Positions 1 through 10,120 of a stretch of DNA of 64,000 bases are shown piece by piece. Both the position numbers and the translations under genes were made by a program. The DNA is from Lucinisca nassula (taxonomy: Eukaryota; Mollusca; Bivalvia; Lucinida; Lucinidae): NCBI GenBank assembly GCA_963580285.1, contig OY757010.1, positions 75,000,858 through 75,064,857 of the forward strand. Direction: 5' to 3'. Positions within the stretch are counted from its first letter, which is position 1, and the number at the start of each line of letters is the position of its first letter. The notes beneath the pieces are model-generated. The model saw only the letters and a list, made by a program, of their open reading frames with translations, made no database searches and was not told the origin of the DNA.

Positions 1-1145
1 GTAAAGTTTCGAGAATTAACATTTGCCAAATATTAACAGAGTTATGCCCCTTTGAAATTTTTGTAAACATTTTCGTTTCCGGATTACTCATCCGATCAAG
101 CTGAAACTTGGTAGGTAGTTAGACATGAACCTGGGGCAGCGCATATTGTTTCAAGGTTATGGTCCACAAAATAATAATAGAGTTATGCCCCTGAAATTTT
201 TTGTAAACATTTCGTTTCCAGATAACTACTACATTTTACATCCAATCAAACTCAAACTTCATATATAGTTAGACCATTACCTGTGGCATCGCATATTGTT
301 TCGAGGTTAAGATCCACCAAATAATAATAGAGTTATGCCCTTTTGAAATTTTGTGTTAACATATGTTTCCGGATAACTTCTCCTACATTTTATATCCGAT
401 CAAGCTGAAACTTCATACATAGTTAGACCATGACCTGGGGCAGTGCATATTGTTCCGACGTTACTGTCTGCCAAACAATAATAAGAGTTATGCCCCTTTG
501 AAATTTTTGTTTTACATTTCGTTTCCGGATAACTCCTACATTTTACTTCCGATCAAGCTGAAACTTCATAGTTAGTTAGATCATGACCTGGGGCAGCGCA
601 TATTGTTCCAAGGTTATGGTCCAATTAATAATAATAGAGTTGAAATTTTTGTAAACATTTTTTTTTTTCGATAATTCCTCCTACATTTTTCATCCGATTG
701 AGCTGAAACTTCACAAATAGTGAAGCAGGGCATATTGTTTTGAGGTTATGGTCCACAGCTATGCCACTTTGAAATTTATTGTAAATTTTTGGTTTCTGGA
801 TAATTCCTCCTACATTTTACATCTGATCGTGCTGAAATTTAATATAGGGCATGTTGTTTCGAGGTTACAGTCTATAACATAATAAGAGAGTTAAAATAAT
901 GCCCCTTTGAAAGATTCTGTAAACATTTTGTTTCTGGATGATTTTTCCTGCATTTAACATCAGATGGAGCTGAAACTTCACATGTGACCATGATGTGGAG
1001 CAGGGCATATTATTGCAAGGTCCACCAAATACTACCAGAGTTATGCCTCACAGATTTTTCTCAACATTTCTTTTCCGGATGACTCCTTCAATATTTTACA
1101 TCTGATGAAACCGGAGTTTTACTTATCGTAGGACCATAGTGTAGA
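1..1145. repeat. Tandem array, ~141-154 bp units (type A)
   Basis: About eight diverged units, each with a 'GAGTTATGCCCC' start, a 'TTTCCGGATAACTCCT' block, a 'GATCAAGCTGAAACTT' block and a 'GGGGCAGCGCATATTGTT' block. Successive GTTATGCCCC blocks lie 141, 150 and 154 bp apart. The left edge is cut by the window. The layout matches the core arrays of bivalve pearl-like elements. Terminal hairpins are not visible here, so the full element is not delimited. No coding potential seen. Confidence 0.8.
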
Positions 1146-1149
1146 ACAG

Positions 1150-1680
1150 CACATAGTATTTGCAAAAAAGAAGGTCAAAATTTAAAAAGAATGTCGTCTG
1201 AGGGACAGCCATAATCCCCCGCCGCCTTCAGTAACAAAGCTCAACCCTGTGACCATCACCATGACCTTGAATTATCAACCTTATGATGGTTAACATTTCT
1301 GCCAAGTAATTTTAAAATCCATCCAGGAGTAAGAAAATTATTGACAAAACACCCCCAAAAGACCCTTTTTTCACCTTTGACCTCTAAGTATGACCATGAC
1401 CTTTCAGAAACCAACCTGGGTTTTGCACACAACAGATCGTCTCATGATGATTAACATTATTGTCTAGTTATTTTAAAATCAATCCAGGAATAAGAATGAT
1501 ATTGATCAGACACGATAAAAAAGACGCTTTTTTGACCTTTCACCTCTAAGTATGACCTTGACCTTGGAGGTTTGGACCTGGGTCTTGCTCCCAACACACT
1601 GTCACATTATGGTTAACATTTCTGCCACGTAATATTTAAATCCATCCAGGAATAAGAAAGCTTCGCGGCGGGGGATTAAA
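1150..1680 (-). repeat. Array fragment (type B), inverted
   Basis: Reads as the reverse complement of the right part of the array at 6221-7410. Shared blocks include 'ACCTCTAAGTATGACCTTGA' and 'AATCCATCCAGGAATAAG', and both ends carry a 'GGCGGGGGATTA' border. About three ~158-bp units. It faces the other copy across the first two exons and introns of the RING gene. Confidence 0.75.
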
Positions 1681-2179
1681 AATACAGGTCAGTTTTGGAT
1701 TTGGAATGATCCCATGACAGAAAATTGGGCAAACAAAATCACTGTTCAATTAATTGAAGCTAGAAACTGATAAGTTAATGAAATTATGGCTGGCTTGAAA
1801 TGACCTGCATCTTCATTGTGGTGCTAGTAACATGATTCCCTCATTTCATCAGCTAGTTTGAACCATTGATGGTTATTATGTGGCCAGGTAAGATTTTGTG
1901 GAGAACAAATAGTTGCTTGGCTGCATTCAACAAACCCAAACTTGTACAACAGTCACTATATGTATGCTCCATCTTACTGATTGCCATGACGTATTATGCC
2001 CCGCTTGGGGAGCTCTTGTTGACCTTTTGATCCCTCCTCAAGGCCCCAAGGAGGCAGGTTGGATTCCGATCAAAATTTTAGGAGATCTAGTATGACGGAC
2101 AGACAGGAGATTTTAATATCCCCTCTGCTAGAAGGTGGGGGTAAACACACAATCTTATGTTTTCCTCTTATGTTTTCAG
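1681..2179. other. Non-repetitive stretch upstream of the first exon
   Basis: No gene, RNA or confident repeat recognised. The region near 1990-2130 (GC-rich, ending with 'ACGGACAGACAG') resembles the edge of an array element. The last ~20 bases are pyrimidine-rich and end in the splice acceptor of the next exon. The upstream exons of the RING gene were not found in the window. Confidence 0.4.
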
Positions 2180-2509
2180 AAACAAGTGAAATTACTTTGT
2201 GGCTGGATGGTGTACAATTTGAGAGAAAAACGATATATCAGTGTGAGGACGGGTAAGGGGGGAGGGGCAAGAACCATCTGTGTGGCCCGGGGTATTGGAT
2301 ATAAGGACCTTACAGAAGAATTAGTGAAACTATTTTTCCCTAATGCAAAATCCCCGCTGGGAAAATCATCAAAATATAACCACCGCTTGGGTGATGCTGC
2401 ATCAAGAATCATTAATGAAGAAAACTTCAACTTGAGCCAAAGCCTTGAAGAAATGGCGAGTGTCTCATCTAACCGGAAATGCAAGATTTATCTTCTATCA
2501 AGAGAAAAG
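2180..2509 (+). CDS. Exon of G2/M-phase-specific-E3-ligase-like RING gene (N-terminal-type domain)
   Basis: An internal exon of 110 codons, phase 0 at both ends. It starts after a pyrimidine tract ending TTTTCAG and stops before the donor AAG/GTTGGT. The peptide has the marks of the conserved region of animal G2E3-like proteins: a tryptophan in a short strand (CGWM, residues 7-10), a glycine-rich turn GKGGGARTI (25-33), then LVKLFFPN...SPLGK (48-62) and a C-terminal IYLLSRE (103-109). In that family the segment lies upstream of a ligase domain; its own function is not established. The next exons in the same phase encode an acidic linker and a RING, so this is inferred to be part of a RING E3 ubiquitin ligase or related protein. 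The start codon is not here; the 5' exons are outside the window or unrecognised. The family assignment is from memory of conserved residues, not a search. Confidence 0.75.
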
Positions 2510-2599
2510 GTTGGTATTTGTATGTAGTTTAAATGGAAGACCGAAAATTCCCCCCCCACCCCCAGACTTTTTGCTCATTTTTGTACAGGTGGTCCAAAT

Positions 2600-2945
2600 C
2601 CGTCCCATGTTTTTAACTGGTGACCGTGAGATGTCTGTTGTCGTTGTTTGTCGTCTGTTATATGTAGGTTTATTTAAAAAAACTTAAAAAATTTTCTCCT
2701 CTGAAACTACAAGGCCCAAGACTTTCATATATTTGGTATGCAGCTTCATATAGGGTACCTCTATCAAGATTTTTCAAATCATAGCCCCGGGGCCCACATG
2801 TAAGATGTGGGCTTATATAGGGAAAACCTTTAAAAGTCTTCTTCTCTGAAACAAGGCCCAGGTTTTTCAAATAAAATATAATTTTTTGTATTAAGCTTCA
2901 CCCAGGGGACCTCTTCCAAGATTGTTAAGATTTTAGCCCAGCGGC
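2600..2945 (+). repeat. Array-element fragment (type C) in intron
   Basis: Begins with a degenerate left end ('AACTGGTGACCGTGAGATGTC' region) followed by one and a half units of the ~165-bp type C array: 'CTCTGAAACTACAAGGCCC', 'TTTGGTATGCAGCTTCATA', 'CAAGATTTTTCAAATCATAG'. Same family as the large arrays at 20511-24031 and 52683-55972. Confidence 0.75.
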
Positions 2946-3303
2946 CAAAAAAGGCCTCGTCCCTGGCGCGAAATCTATATATAACACATAATAGTCACAT
3001 ATAGAGAAAAATAAACTTACCTGATGTCTAAAAACACTATAATTTTTAATCGCTTCTACCGCGGTTTCACTCCTTTCCAGATTTTCAAGAAGACATATTG
3101 GATAACCTAGCAACGGACGTCACGTCATAAGTAACATTTCTGCCTGATGTTAGTAACGTTTCCGAATGTTGAATGTCATAATTGATACCTGCCCGTGTGT
3201 ATATAAACATACATTGCTTTTTATGTAATTATATCGTAAGATACTATTTAACTTCAAGCTGCGATTTTAAAATACATGTATAACCATTATATACAAAATA
3301 CAA
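2946..3303. other. Intronic stretch, nothing recognised
   Basis: Intron sequence between an array fragment and a retroelement 3' end. No exon with convincing splice sites and no RNA gene seen. Confidence 0.4.
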
Positions 3304-3570
3304 AGTAGAAGTAAAACAAAGATCAGGAATTGATACAATTAACTTACTCCATCCATAAAAGACACCAAAGGGAAAGAAATACAAACATTAAGCGACCAGA
3401 CCATAATGGAAACCTAAACAAAGGAAGGCCATATGGACAGTTACTTTCCCACAAAATGGCCATATGGCCATCCAAAATTAAAAGACACAAGTGATACACA
3501 CAGTAAGTAACAAACAACAACATAAATAAATCGCCACAGAAAGAGCCGCCTTGGAACGGTCAGTGGAAGA
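3304..3570 (-). mobile_element. 5'-truncated retroelement 3' end
   Basis: Reverse complement of the sequence following the reverse transcriptase at 21462-22409 (matches about 22740-23018). It starts 'AGTAGAAGTAAAACAAAGAT' (the element's 3' end) and includes 'AAATGGCCATATGGCCATCC'. One of six copies in the window with a common 3' end and differing 5' breaks, the signature of target-primed reverse transcription. Confidence 0.75.
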
Positions 3571-3644
3571 CATATTGTATTTCTGTAAAAACAGATGGCA
3601 CCATCTGTATTCAAATTATCAGGTATCTAGACTTCTATATTGAA

Positions 3645-4365
3645 AACCATAAAAAATGTCTTATCTGAAACCACAAGACCCAGGGTCTTCCATATTTGAT
3701 ATGAAGCTTCATCTAGAGGACCTCTATTTAAATTTTTTGCACTGATGCCAAAAATGACTATGCCCCAGGGCCCATGTTTCTCACAGATTTATAAAGAAAA
3801 TAAAACCTTAAAAATCTTCTACTGTTAAAACACAAGGCCCAGGTTTTTCATATTTGATATGAAGCTTTATCTAGGGAACCTCTATCAAGATTGCCTAGGT
3901 CTTTCATATTTGGTATGAAGCTTTATCTAGGGGACCTCTACCAAGATTGTTCAAATTATGGGTTTGAGGCTAAAATTGCCCCGCCCCGGTGCTTACATGT
4001 TTAACATAGGCTTGTATTGTGAAAACATTAAAAATTCTTTTTCCTCTGAAACCACAAGGCTCAGGTCTTTTTATATTTGGAATGACGCTTCATCTAGGGG
4101 ACCTCTACCAAGATTGTTCAAATTATAGCCCTGAGCTGAAAAAGGGCGCAGGGCCCACATGTTGTAGTATATAGACTTATATAGGGAAAACCTTAAACAA
4201 TCTTCTCTGAATCCACATAGCCCATGTCTTTCATATTAGGTATAAAGCTTCATCTAGGGGACCCCTACCAAGATTGTTCAAATTATAGCCCTGGGGCAAA
4301 AATTGGCCCCACCCTGGGGCCCAAATGTATTTCATAGGCTTGTATAGGGAAAACATTAATAAATC
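3645..4365 (+). repeat. Type C tandem array in intron
   Basis: Four to five units of ~150-165 bp containing 'GAAGCTTCATCTAGGGGACC', 'CCAAGATTGTTCAAATTATA' and a GC-rich 'GGCCCACATGT' block. Terminal hairpins are absent, so only a core survives. It ends about 30 bp before the next splice acceptor. Confidence 0.8.
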
Positions 4366-4398
4366 CACTACTTTATCCTTGATTGCACTTCTTTTCAG

Positions 4399-4470
4399 AT
4401 GACGCTTACAGTTTTAACTGACTCTGAGTCAGATGATGATTTTTTACCAGAACTCACTGGAATTTTGAAG
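4399..4470 (+). CDS. Small exon of the RING gene: acidic linker
   Basis: A 24-codon exon, phase 0 at both ends, between acceptor CTTTTCAG and donor AAG/GTATGC. It encodes a Thr/Leu start, then an acidic TDSESDDDFLPE and a hydrophobic end. The reading frame joins the upstream exon (ending REK) and the RING exon without a shift. The Ser/Asp/Glu run looks like a flexible, possibly phosphorylated linker. Its short size makes it less certain alone than its neighbours; two good splice sites and matched phases support it. Confidence 0.65.
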
Positions 4471-4659
4471 GTATGCTTTATAAACATGCTTTTGAAAAAA
4501 AGGGTGGCATGCTTGTTTACGTGTCTGATCTTCCGTTATTATGTATCCAAAAATTGTTTTTAAGAGTATTTGGACATGTTAAAAAAATATGACCAAACTA
4601 TTTTGGAACATTTTGAAGAAAACAGGGCTTTGTATATGCATAATTATAAACATTTAGTT

Positions 4660-5905
4660 ACAAGATGAGCTTTTATGATCACATTTCATCCGTCGTCCGT
4701 GCATAAACAATTTCTTGTCTGCACGAAAGCATCTTCATTTATTATTTGATTTTAACCAGACTTGCACACAACTTGTACCACCATATGATTTGGGTTCCTT
4801 TCTTGAACCAGCCATATCCCATCATGTGTTACAGAAGTCAGGCCCCAGAAAGGACGGAATTTGCCTATTTTGGTCTTGTCTGTATGATAGTTGTTTCAGT
4901 TAAGATTTGATTTTAACTAAACTTGCACATAATTTTGTCACCACGAAATCTTGGTTCCTTTCTTGAAACAGCCATATCCCATCATGGGTACCAGAGTTAT
5001 GAAAAGGCAAAAATTACCTATTGTGGTATTGTCTGCACAATAGCCGTTTCATTTATCATCTGATTTTGACCAAACTTACCAACAATTTGTAACACCACAA
5101 GATCTTGGTTCCCTTCTTCAACCAGGCATATCACATCAAGGGTACCAGAGTTATGACCTCTGAAAGGGCAAAATTTGCTGTTTTGGCATTGTCTGCATGA
5201 TGGCTGTTTTGTTTATGATATAATTTGACCAAATTTACACACAACCTGAAGCATCATAGGATCTTGGTTCCTTTGTACAACCACCCATATCCCATCATCT
5301 GTTCCAGAGTTAATGGCCCCTGAAAGGGCATAAATTGCCTACTTTGGTCTTATCTGCACAATAGCCGTTTCATTCATGATTTGATTTTAACCAAACTTGC
5401 GCACAACTTAAACCACCATAAGAACTTGGTTCCTTTGATAAAGTTTGAATATGGGTTATATCCGGTCAAAAATGAGGTCAGGTCATATCATAAAAAAAAC
5501 CTTGTGAACACTTGAGGCCACATTTTAAGTCTTATCTGGATAACTCCTCCTATGTAGTTTTGAACTGATTGAGCTGAAACTTGGTGGATAGTGAAACTAT
5601 TATGTTGAGTCATGTCTGGCTAACTCCTCATACAGTTTTTATTCCAACGAGCTGAATTTTGATAGATCTATAGTACAGTGTAATGTGATGCAGAGCATAT
5701 CATTTAACATCAAACACATGTTTAAATACTTAGTGTCCTCAAAAGATTGTAATGCCATATTGATATATACATGGATTCCTTTCCAGTTAACTTCTATAGT
5801 TTTCATTTGATTGAGCTGAAATGGGATCAGAGTAATATTATGATGAAGGGCAATGATACTCAGGTGAGCGATAAAGGGCCATCATGGCCCTTTTGTCTTT
5901 CCTGA
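4660..5905 (+). mobile_element. Array-bearing pearl-like element in the second intron
   Basis: The left end has 'GATGAGCTTTTATGATCACA' and a 'CCGTCGTCCGTGC' stretch, as in other elements of this group. The core is about five ~150-bp units ('GATTTTAACCAAACTTGC', 'CTTGGTTCCTTTCTTGAACC', 'GCCATATCCCATCATG'). From 5455 the units become a mosaic of types D and A. The right end at 5857-5903 is 'CAGGTGAGCGATAAAGGGCC' followed by the hairpin partner 'ATGGCCCTTTTGTC'. The left boundary is approximate. Confidence 0.7.
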
Positions 5906-6220
5906 TAGCACTATGCAGGGCTATAGCCAGATCCTCTGACAGTTATAGTAGGGAGGTCAGTTGCAATGTAGATCAAATCATGGGTGCAGATTCTGCAAAT
6001 TGTGAAAGGAATCATGCTTACATTACTGTCTGAATCACATGTGAGTTTACCGCATTTTATAGCATATCTGATGCTGGAAAAAGACATTACACCATTAACT
6101 TCAACACGGTCTGTTGGTCATATATATAGTTGGTTGATCTGTGGATCTATCCCTTACACAATCTTGTTATGCAAACAACCTCTGCATTTCGTCACCAATT
6201 TCAAGACTTCACATTTTAAA
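5906..6220. other. Intron sequence with a small element fragment
   Basis: At 5912-5945 a piece matches the right end of the 14120-15300 element (GCAGGGCTATAGCCAGATCC then TCTGACAGTTATAGTA). The rest, including the open frame near 5984-6343, resembles no known protein and runs into the type B array. Confidence 0.45.
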
Positions 6221-7410
6221 TCCCAAAGCGAAGCGGAGTGGGGATTATATAGGAATGCCCTTCGTATGTCCGTCCGTCCGTCAGTCCATAACACTTTCGT
6301 GTCCGCTCCATATCTCCTCAACCCTTTGATAGAATTTCATTAAACTTTGGTCAGTTGTTCACCTCAATGAGGCGGAGTGTCGAGCGCAAGACCCAGGTCT
6401 GTACCTCCAAGGTCAAGGTCATACTTAGAGGTTAAAGGTCAAAAATGGGTTTGTCGTTTTCGATCAATAACTTTATTTTTGGATGGACTTAAATATTACT
6501 TGGCAGAAATGTTTGCCACAATAAGACGGAGTGTCGCGCACAAGACCCAGGTCTGTACCTCAAAAGTCAAGGTCATACTTAGAGGGTAAAGGTCAAAAAT
6601 GGGTTTTGTCGTGTCTGATCAATAACTTTCTTATTCCTGGATGGATTTTAATATTACATGGCAGAAATGTTCACCTCAATGAGATGGAGTGTCGTGCGCA
6701 AGACACAGGTCTGTACCTTAAAGGTCAAGGTCATACTTAGAGGTTAAAGGTCAAAAAAGGGTTTTGTCTTGTCCGATCAATAACTTTCTTATTCCTGGAT
6801 GGATTTAAATATTACTTGGTCGAAATGTTCACCTCAATGAGACGGAGTGTCGTGTGCAAGACTCGGGTCTGCACCTTAAAGATCAAGGTCATACTTAGAG
6901 GTTAAAGGTCAAAAAATGGGTTTTGGCGTGTCCGATCAATAACTTTCTTATTCCTGGATGGATTTAAATATTACTTGGCAGAAATGTTTACCGTAATGTG
7001 ACAGTGTGTCAGGAGCAAGATCCAGGTCCAAACCTCAAAGGTCAAGGTCATACTTAGAGGTGAAAGGTAAAAAAGCGTCTTTTTTATCGTGTCCGATCAA
7101 TATCTTTCTTATTCCTGGGTTGATTTTAACATAACTAGACAGTAATGTTAATCATCATGAGACGATGTGTTGTGGGCAAAACCCAGGTTGGTTTCTGAAA
7201 GGTCAAGGTCATACTTAGAGGTCAAAGGTGAAAAAAGGGTCTTTTTGGGGTGTTTTGTCAATAATTTTCTTACTCCTGGATGGATTTTAAAATTACTTGG
7301 CAGAAATGTTAACCATCATAAGGTTGATAATTCAAGGTCATGGTGAAGGTCACAGGATTGAGCTTTGTTACTGAAGGCGGCGGGGGATTATGGCTGTCCC
7401 TCAGGCGGCA
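6221..7410 (+). mobile_element. Type B array-bearing element
   Basis: Starts with a GC-rich border (CCCAAAGCGAAGCGGAGTGG) able to fold on itself, then a GTCCGTCCGTCCGTC run at about 6268, then six to seven units of ~158 bp containing 'AGACCCAGGTCTGTACCT', 'CAAGGTCATACTTAGAGG' and 'TTATTCCTGGATGGATTT'. It ends with 'GGCGGCGGGGGATTATGGCT'. The short open frames across it are readings of the repeat. An inverted partial copy lies at 1150-1680. Confidence 0.75.
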
Positions 7411-7435
7411 TTCTTGTTGCATATTCATTTGCACC

Positions 7436-7714
7436 TCCCAGCCTAGCAAGGCTTGAAAAATAGATTTGACTGCACCATGCTTCCATGCAGAGCTGAAAAC
7501 GACCACCCTTATAGAGACCTGCTAAACTGCTAAGTGGTTCTAAGCCTGACCAGGAAAAGTGCATACGTATTAACACTTGGTTTCATTGAGCAACATGACA
7601 TGTGTCATTTCATCTCAATGTCTGGTAAAAGCAGCACAAAATTGGAAGCAACCAGTTCCAAAATGTCCTTAACTGTGTTGACAGTGATGTTAAACCTCAG
7701 ATCAGTCAATCAAG
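7436..7714 (+). mobile_element. SINE-like element (family S1), diverged
   Basis: A ~300-bp family found at least a dozen times here. Hallmarks: a GC-rich head ('GGGGCTTGAAGAAATA'), 'GGCTGCACGATGCTTCCACG', 'CATTTCATCTCAATGTCGGG', 'AAATTGGAAGCAACGTCTCC' and a tail 'GACGTTAAACCTCAAATCAA'. This copy is diverged but has every block in order. It abuts the next copy tail to tail. Confidence 0.75.
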
Positions 7715-7716
7715 TG

Positions 7717-7998
7717 TTTGATTTGATTTGAGATTTAATGTCCCCATCAGCACTATTTAGGTCATTTTGGAGACGTTGCTTCCAATTCCGTGGGACGTAA
7801 TGTCAATCCTTGCCGCCCAATAAAACCAATAGGGTTTATACGCATGGATGGGCGGACTCGCAGCAGTTTTCCTGGGCAAGCTTAGACCTTCCAAGCAGAT
7901 TACCAGTACTAATGTGCGGTTGGTATCAACATTGCGTGGAAGCATCGTGCAGCCCATATATTTCTTCAAGCCCCTATGGGCGGGGGCGGTTCAGTCAA
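7717..7998 (-). mobile_element. SINE-like element (family S1), inverted
   Basis: A nearly complete minus-strand S1 copy with its tail at about 7720 and its GC-rich head at about 7985. With the preceding copy it forms a tail-to-tail pair about 100 bp upstream of the RING exon, so transcripts of this intron could fold back here. Confidence 0.8.
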
Positions 7999-8096
7999 TC
8001 AATATTAATTTCTTAAATTCTTGCTCAATATGCCCTAAACAATGCTGATTGGTTGTTAAATTCAAAAACAAGCCTTACTATTTTGTATATTTTCAG

Positions 8097-8339
8097 GCAA
8101 ATACAGATCAGCAACAAACAACTGGACATCAGTCACAGGGTATATTGCAAGCAGAAGTTCCAGGGCTGCAGCCAACAGTATCCAGATGCACTATTTGTGT
8201 AGATAGGGTTGTTGATACAGTTGTGCTGCCGTGTGGGCACACAGCTTGCAACTTGTGTGCCCACCAAATTCAAGCCTTCAATCAGCCTTGTCCAATTTGC
8301 AGAAAACCAATAGAAGAGCTGAAAAGCATCTATTTTTAA
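8097..8339 (+). CDS. Terminal exon: C3HC4 RING finger, E3 ubiquitin ligase-like
   Basis: An 80-codon terminal exon, phase 0, after the acceptor TATTTTCAG at 8089-8096 and ending TAA at 8337-8339. Residues 1-30 are Gln/Thr-rich linker. The RING has all eight ligands in the exon peptide: C31-x2-C34-x11-C46-x-H48-x2-C51-x2-C54-x10-C65-x2-C68, with the typical LPCGH and CPICRKPI. RING domains of this IAP/Mex-3-like type, at the extreme C terminus, bind two zinc ions and recruit E2-ubiquitin. Only ten residues follow the last ligand, as usual for C-terminal RINGs. The frame is continuous with 2180-2509 and 4399-4470, giving a 214-residue C-terminal part. The stop codon lies in a perfect inverted repeat. 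No AATAAA is seen in the following ~600 bp. Confidence 0.85.
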   Translation, partial: ANTDQQQTTGHQSQGILQAEVPGLQPTVSRCTICVDRVVDTVVLPCGHTACNLCAHQIQAFNQPCPICRKPIEELKSIYF

Positions 8340-8371
8340 AATAGATGCTTTTCAGCTCTTCTATTGGTTTT
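8303..8371. repeat. Perfect 34-bp inverted repeat centred on the stop codon
   Basis: Positions 8303-8336 pair with 8338-8371 without mismatch around a single central base (8337). The left arm is the end of the coding region (last ~11 codons) and the central T starts the TAA stop. The right arm is an inverted duplication of that coding sequence. In RNA this would be a near-continuous 30+ bp hairpin. Confidence 0.95.
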
Positions 8372-8475
8372 TTTAATTACAATCGTGGCATCATGTAGCA
8401 TATCATCTATGATGGCAGCCCTGGTAGACTGGTAAGCACCCTAAAAGCCTTGAAGGTGTGATCATGATTAATGAT

Positions 8476-9798
8476 TTCTAGTCAACTTTTTAAACATATT
8501 TTGAGAAATCAGTCAATGCTATATACAACAACTTTCATTTCTACATCAGAATTGATAGGTGTGGATATAAAAAGGTGGTGGTCGATTTTTTTTTCTCCCC
8601 AAGGAAGGGTGTCATACTTCCATTTTTATCTGTTTTCTAGTGCAATATTCAGCTAATAGGGCTTTGCAAAACTAATGAGACATTATCGGAATTAGTTCCA
8701 TGTTGGAATGCATAAGCTGCAGAATGTTCGCAGGATTTGTTTCAGGGGCTTAAATATTTGTGCCAATCATGACTTATGAAACCAGTTACCCAAACGGGAA
8801 GATTGCCCATTACGGGGACAAGAGAAACCAACTGATAGGTATCTGATTACAATTCTTATCTTCATTCAGTGTTGTTTTGATTCTCTATTATATAAGCCAA
8901 AAAACATTAACGATGTAATAAACTCAAGTTTTGAACAGCTCGTACGAGCGCATGAATTATGATACATTTAATCTCGGTTAACAGCAAAAAAGACCTTCCT
9001 AAATAAAATTAATAGTATTTTCAATTGTACCGAACAACTGCAGTGGTTTCAGGGCTTTGTTTATTAGTTTCAGTGGGTTATTGAATGAAAAAGCAAATTG
9101 TTATCAGACACTTGCCAGTTGGCTGTTCCTGTCCTCGTAAGGGGTTATCTTCCTGTAAAGGGTAATTGGCCTCGTAAGTCATAATCAGCACAAATATTTA
9201 AGCCCCTGGAATAAATCCTGTGAAAATTCTGCAACTTGTATGTGTTTCAACATGGAAGTAATTCAAATAATGTCTTATTTGAGGTGATAGATAAGTTTTG
9301 CATACTAGCCCAGGTAGCTGAAAATTGCACTAGAAAATAGGTGAAAACAGAAATACCTGACACCCTTCATCAGGGAGCAAGTAGATTAAAAATCAAACAT
9401 TTGCCTTTTTATGCTCACACCTATCTTCTGATGCAAAAATGAAAATTGTTGATTTTGTTTGATTTGAGGTTTAACGTCCCCGTCAACACTATTTGGGTCA
9501 TTTTGGAGACGCTGCTTCCAATTTCGTGGGACTTTTACCCGACATTGAGATGAAACGACATCTGAATCCCTGCCGCCCAATAAAACCAATAGGGTTTATA
9601 TGCATGGACGGGCCGACTCGCAGCAGTTTTCCTGGGCAAGCTTAGACCTTCCAAGCAGATTACCAGTACTAATGTGCGGTCTGTATCAACTCTGCGTGGA
9701 AGCATCCTGCAGCCAATATATTTTTTCAAGCCCCTATGGGCGGGGGCGAGAATAGCATTGCCCGATTTTTCCAAAGATGTTTACAAAGTTTACTAAAA
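8476..9798. repeat. Long imperfect inverted-repeat element, copy 1
   Basis: The left arm (about 8476-8860) matches the reverse complement of the right arm (about 9100-9445 plus 9757-9798). Paired landmarks are 'TTTTCTAGTGCAAT' at 8633 with 'ATTGCACTAGAAAA' at 9324, and 'CAGGGGCTTAAATATTTGTG' near 8743 with its complement near 9200. The right arm is split by an S1 SINE. A second copy is at 24318-25075. Such long arms suggest a foldback DNA element. No transposase is seen between the arms. Confidence 0.8.
9447..9752 (-). mobile_element. SINE-like element (family S1) inside the inverted repeat
   Basis: Full-length minus-strand S1 copy: tail 'GATTTGAGGTTTAACGTCCC' on the left, GC-rich head 'CCCCTATGGGCGGGGGCG' on the right. 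The paralogous locus near 25150 lacks it, so it inserted after the duplication. Confidence 0.85.
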
Positions 9799-9820
9799 AT
9801 CCTCAGTTGGGAGCACTCAC

Positions 9821-10030
9821 TTATTTATTGACATTTTTGAAGTCTTGTATGTCATAGTCGGATATTTCCAAAAGGTTTTTGAGTGCATAACCCACGATTA
9901 CCCCTTCTGCCAGGGTGCTTTTGGCAGTCTTTAAATTCTTTACATGAAATTTTCTGAACCAAAAGTTACCAGTATGATGTAATGCATCACAGCTAGATGC
10001 ATACAGCATTTCAAGGGGATTGACAGTCAA
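9821..10030 (-). pseudogene. Possible coding fragment beside the long inverted repeat; function unknown
   Basis: A minus-strand open frame of about 69 codons ends just outside the right arm. The C-terminal half (AEGVIVGYALKNLLEISDYD) looks protein-like. The paralogous segment 27397-27510 keeps a related reading (a GV..GYALK core) on the same strand, then is cut by another insertion. It may be the C terminus of a transposase whose 3' region is the inverted repeat, but I do not recognise the family. No clear start codon or splice site. Confidence 0.3.
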
Positions 10031-10120
10031 CCTAATAATATTGGGGATAACCCCATTTGAAAATTTATGTAAACCTGTTTTTTCCGGAAAACTCCTTCAA
10101 TTTTTATCCAATAAACTTTT

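Noticed and set aside
1849..1900. Minus-strand CTGATGA motif considered as another hammerhead
   Set aside because: No GAAA-containing stem II partner and no complementary stem I around it.
6141..6343. Possible exon near 5984-6343
   Set aside because: The reading runs from unassigned intron sequence into the type B element border; no domain, and no splice sites in the frame of the neighbouring exons.
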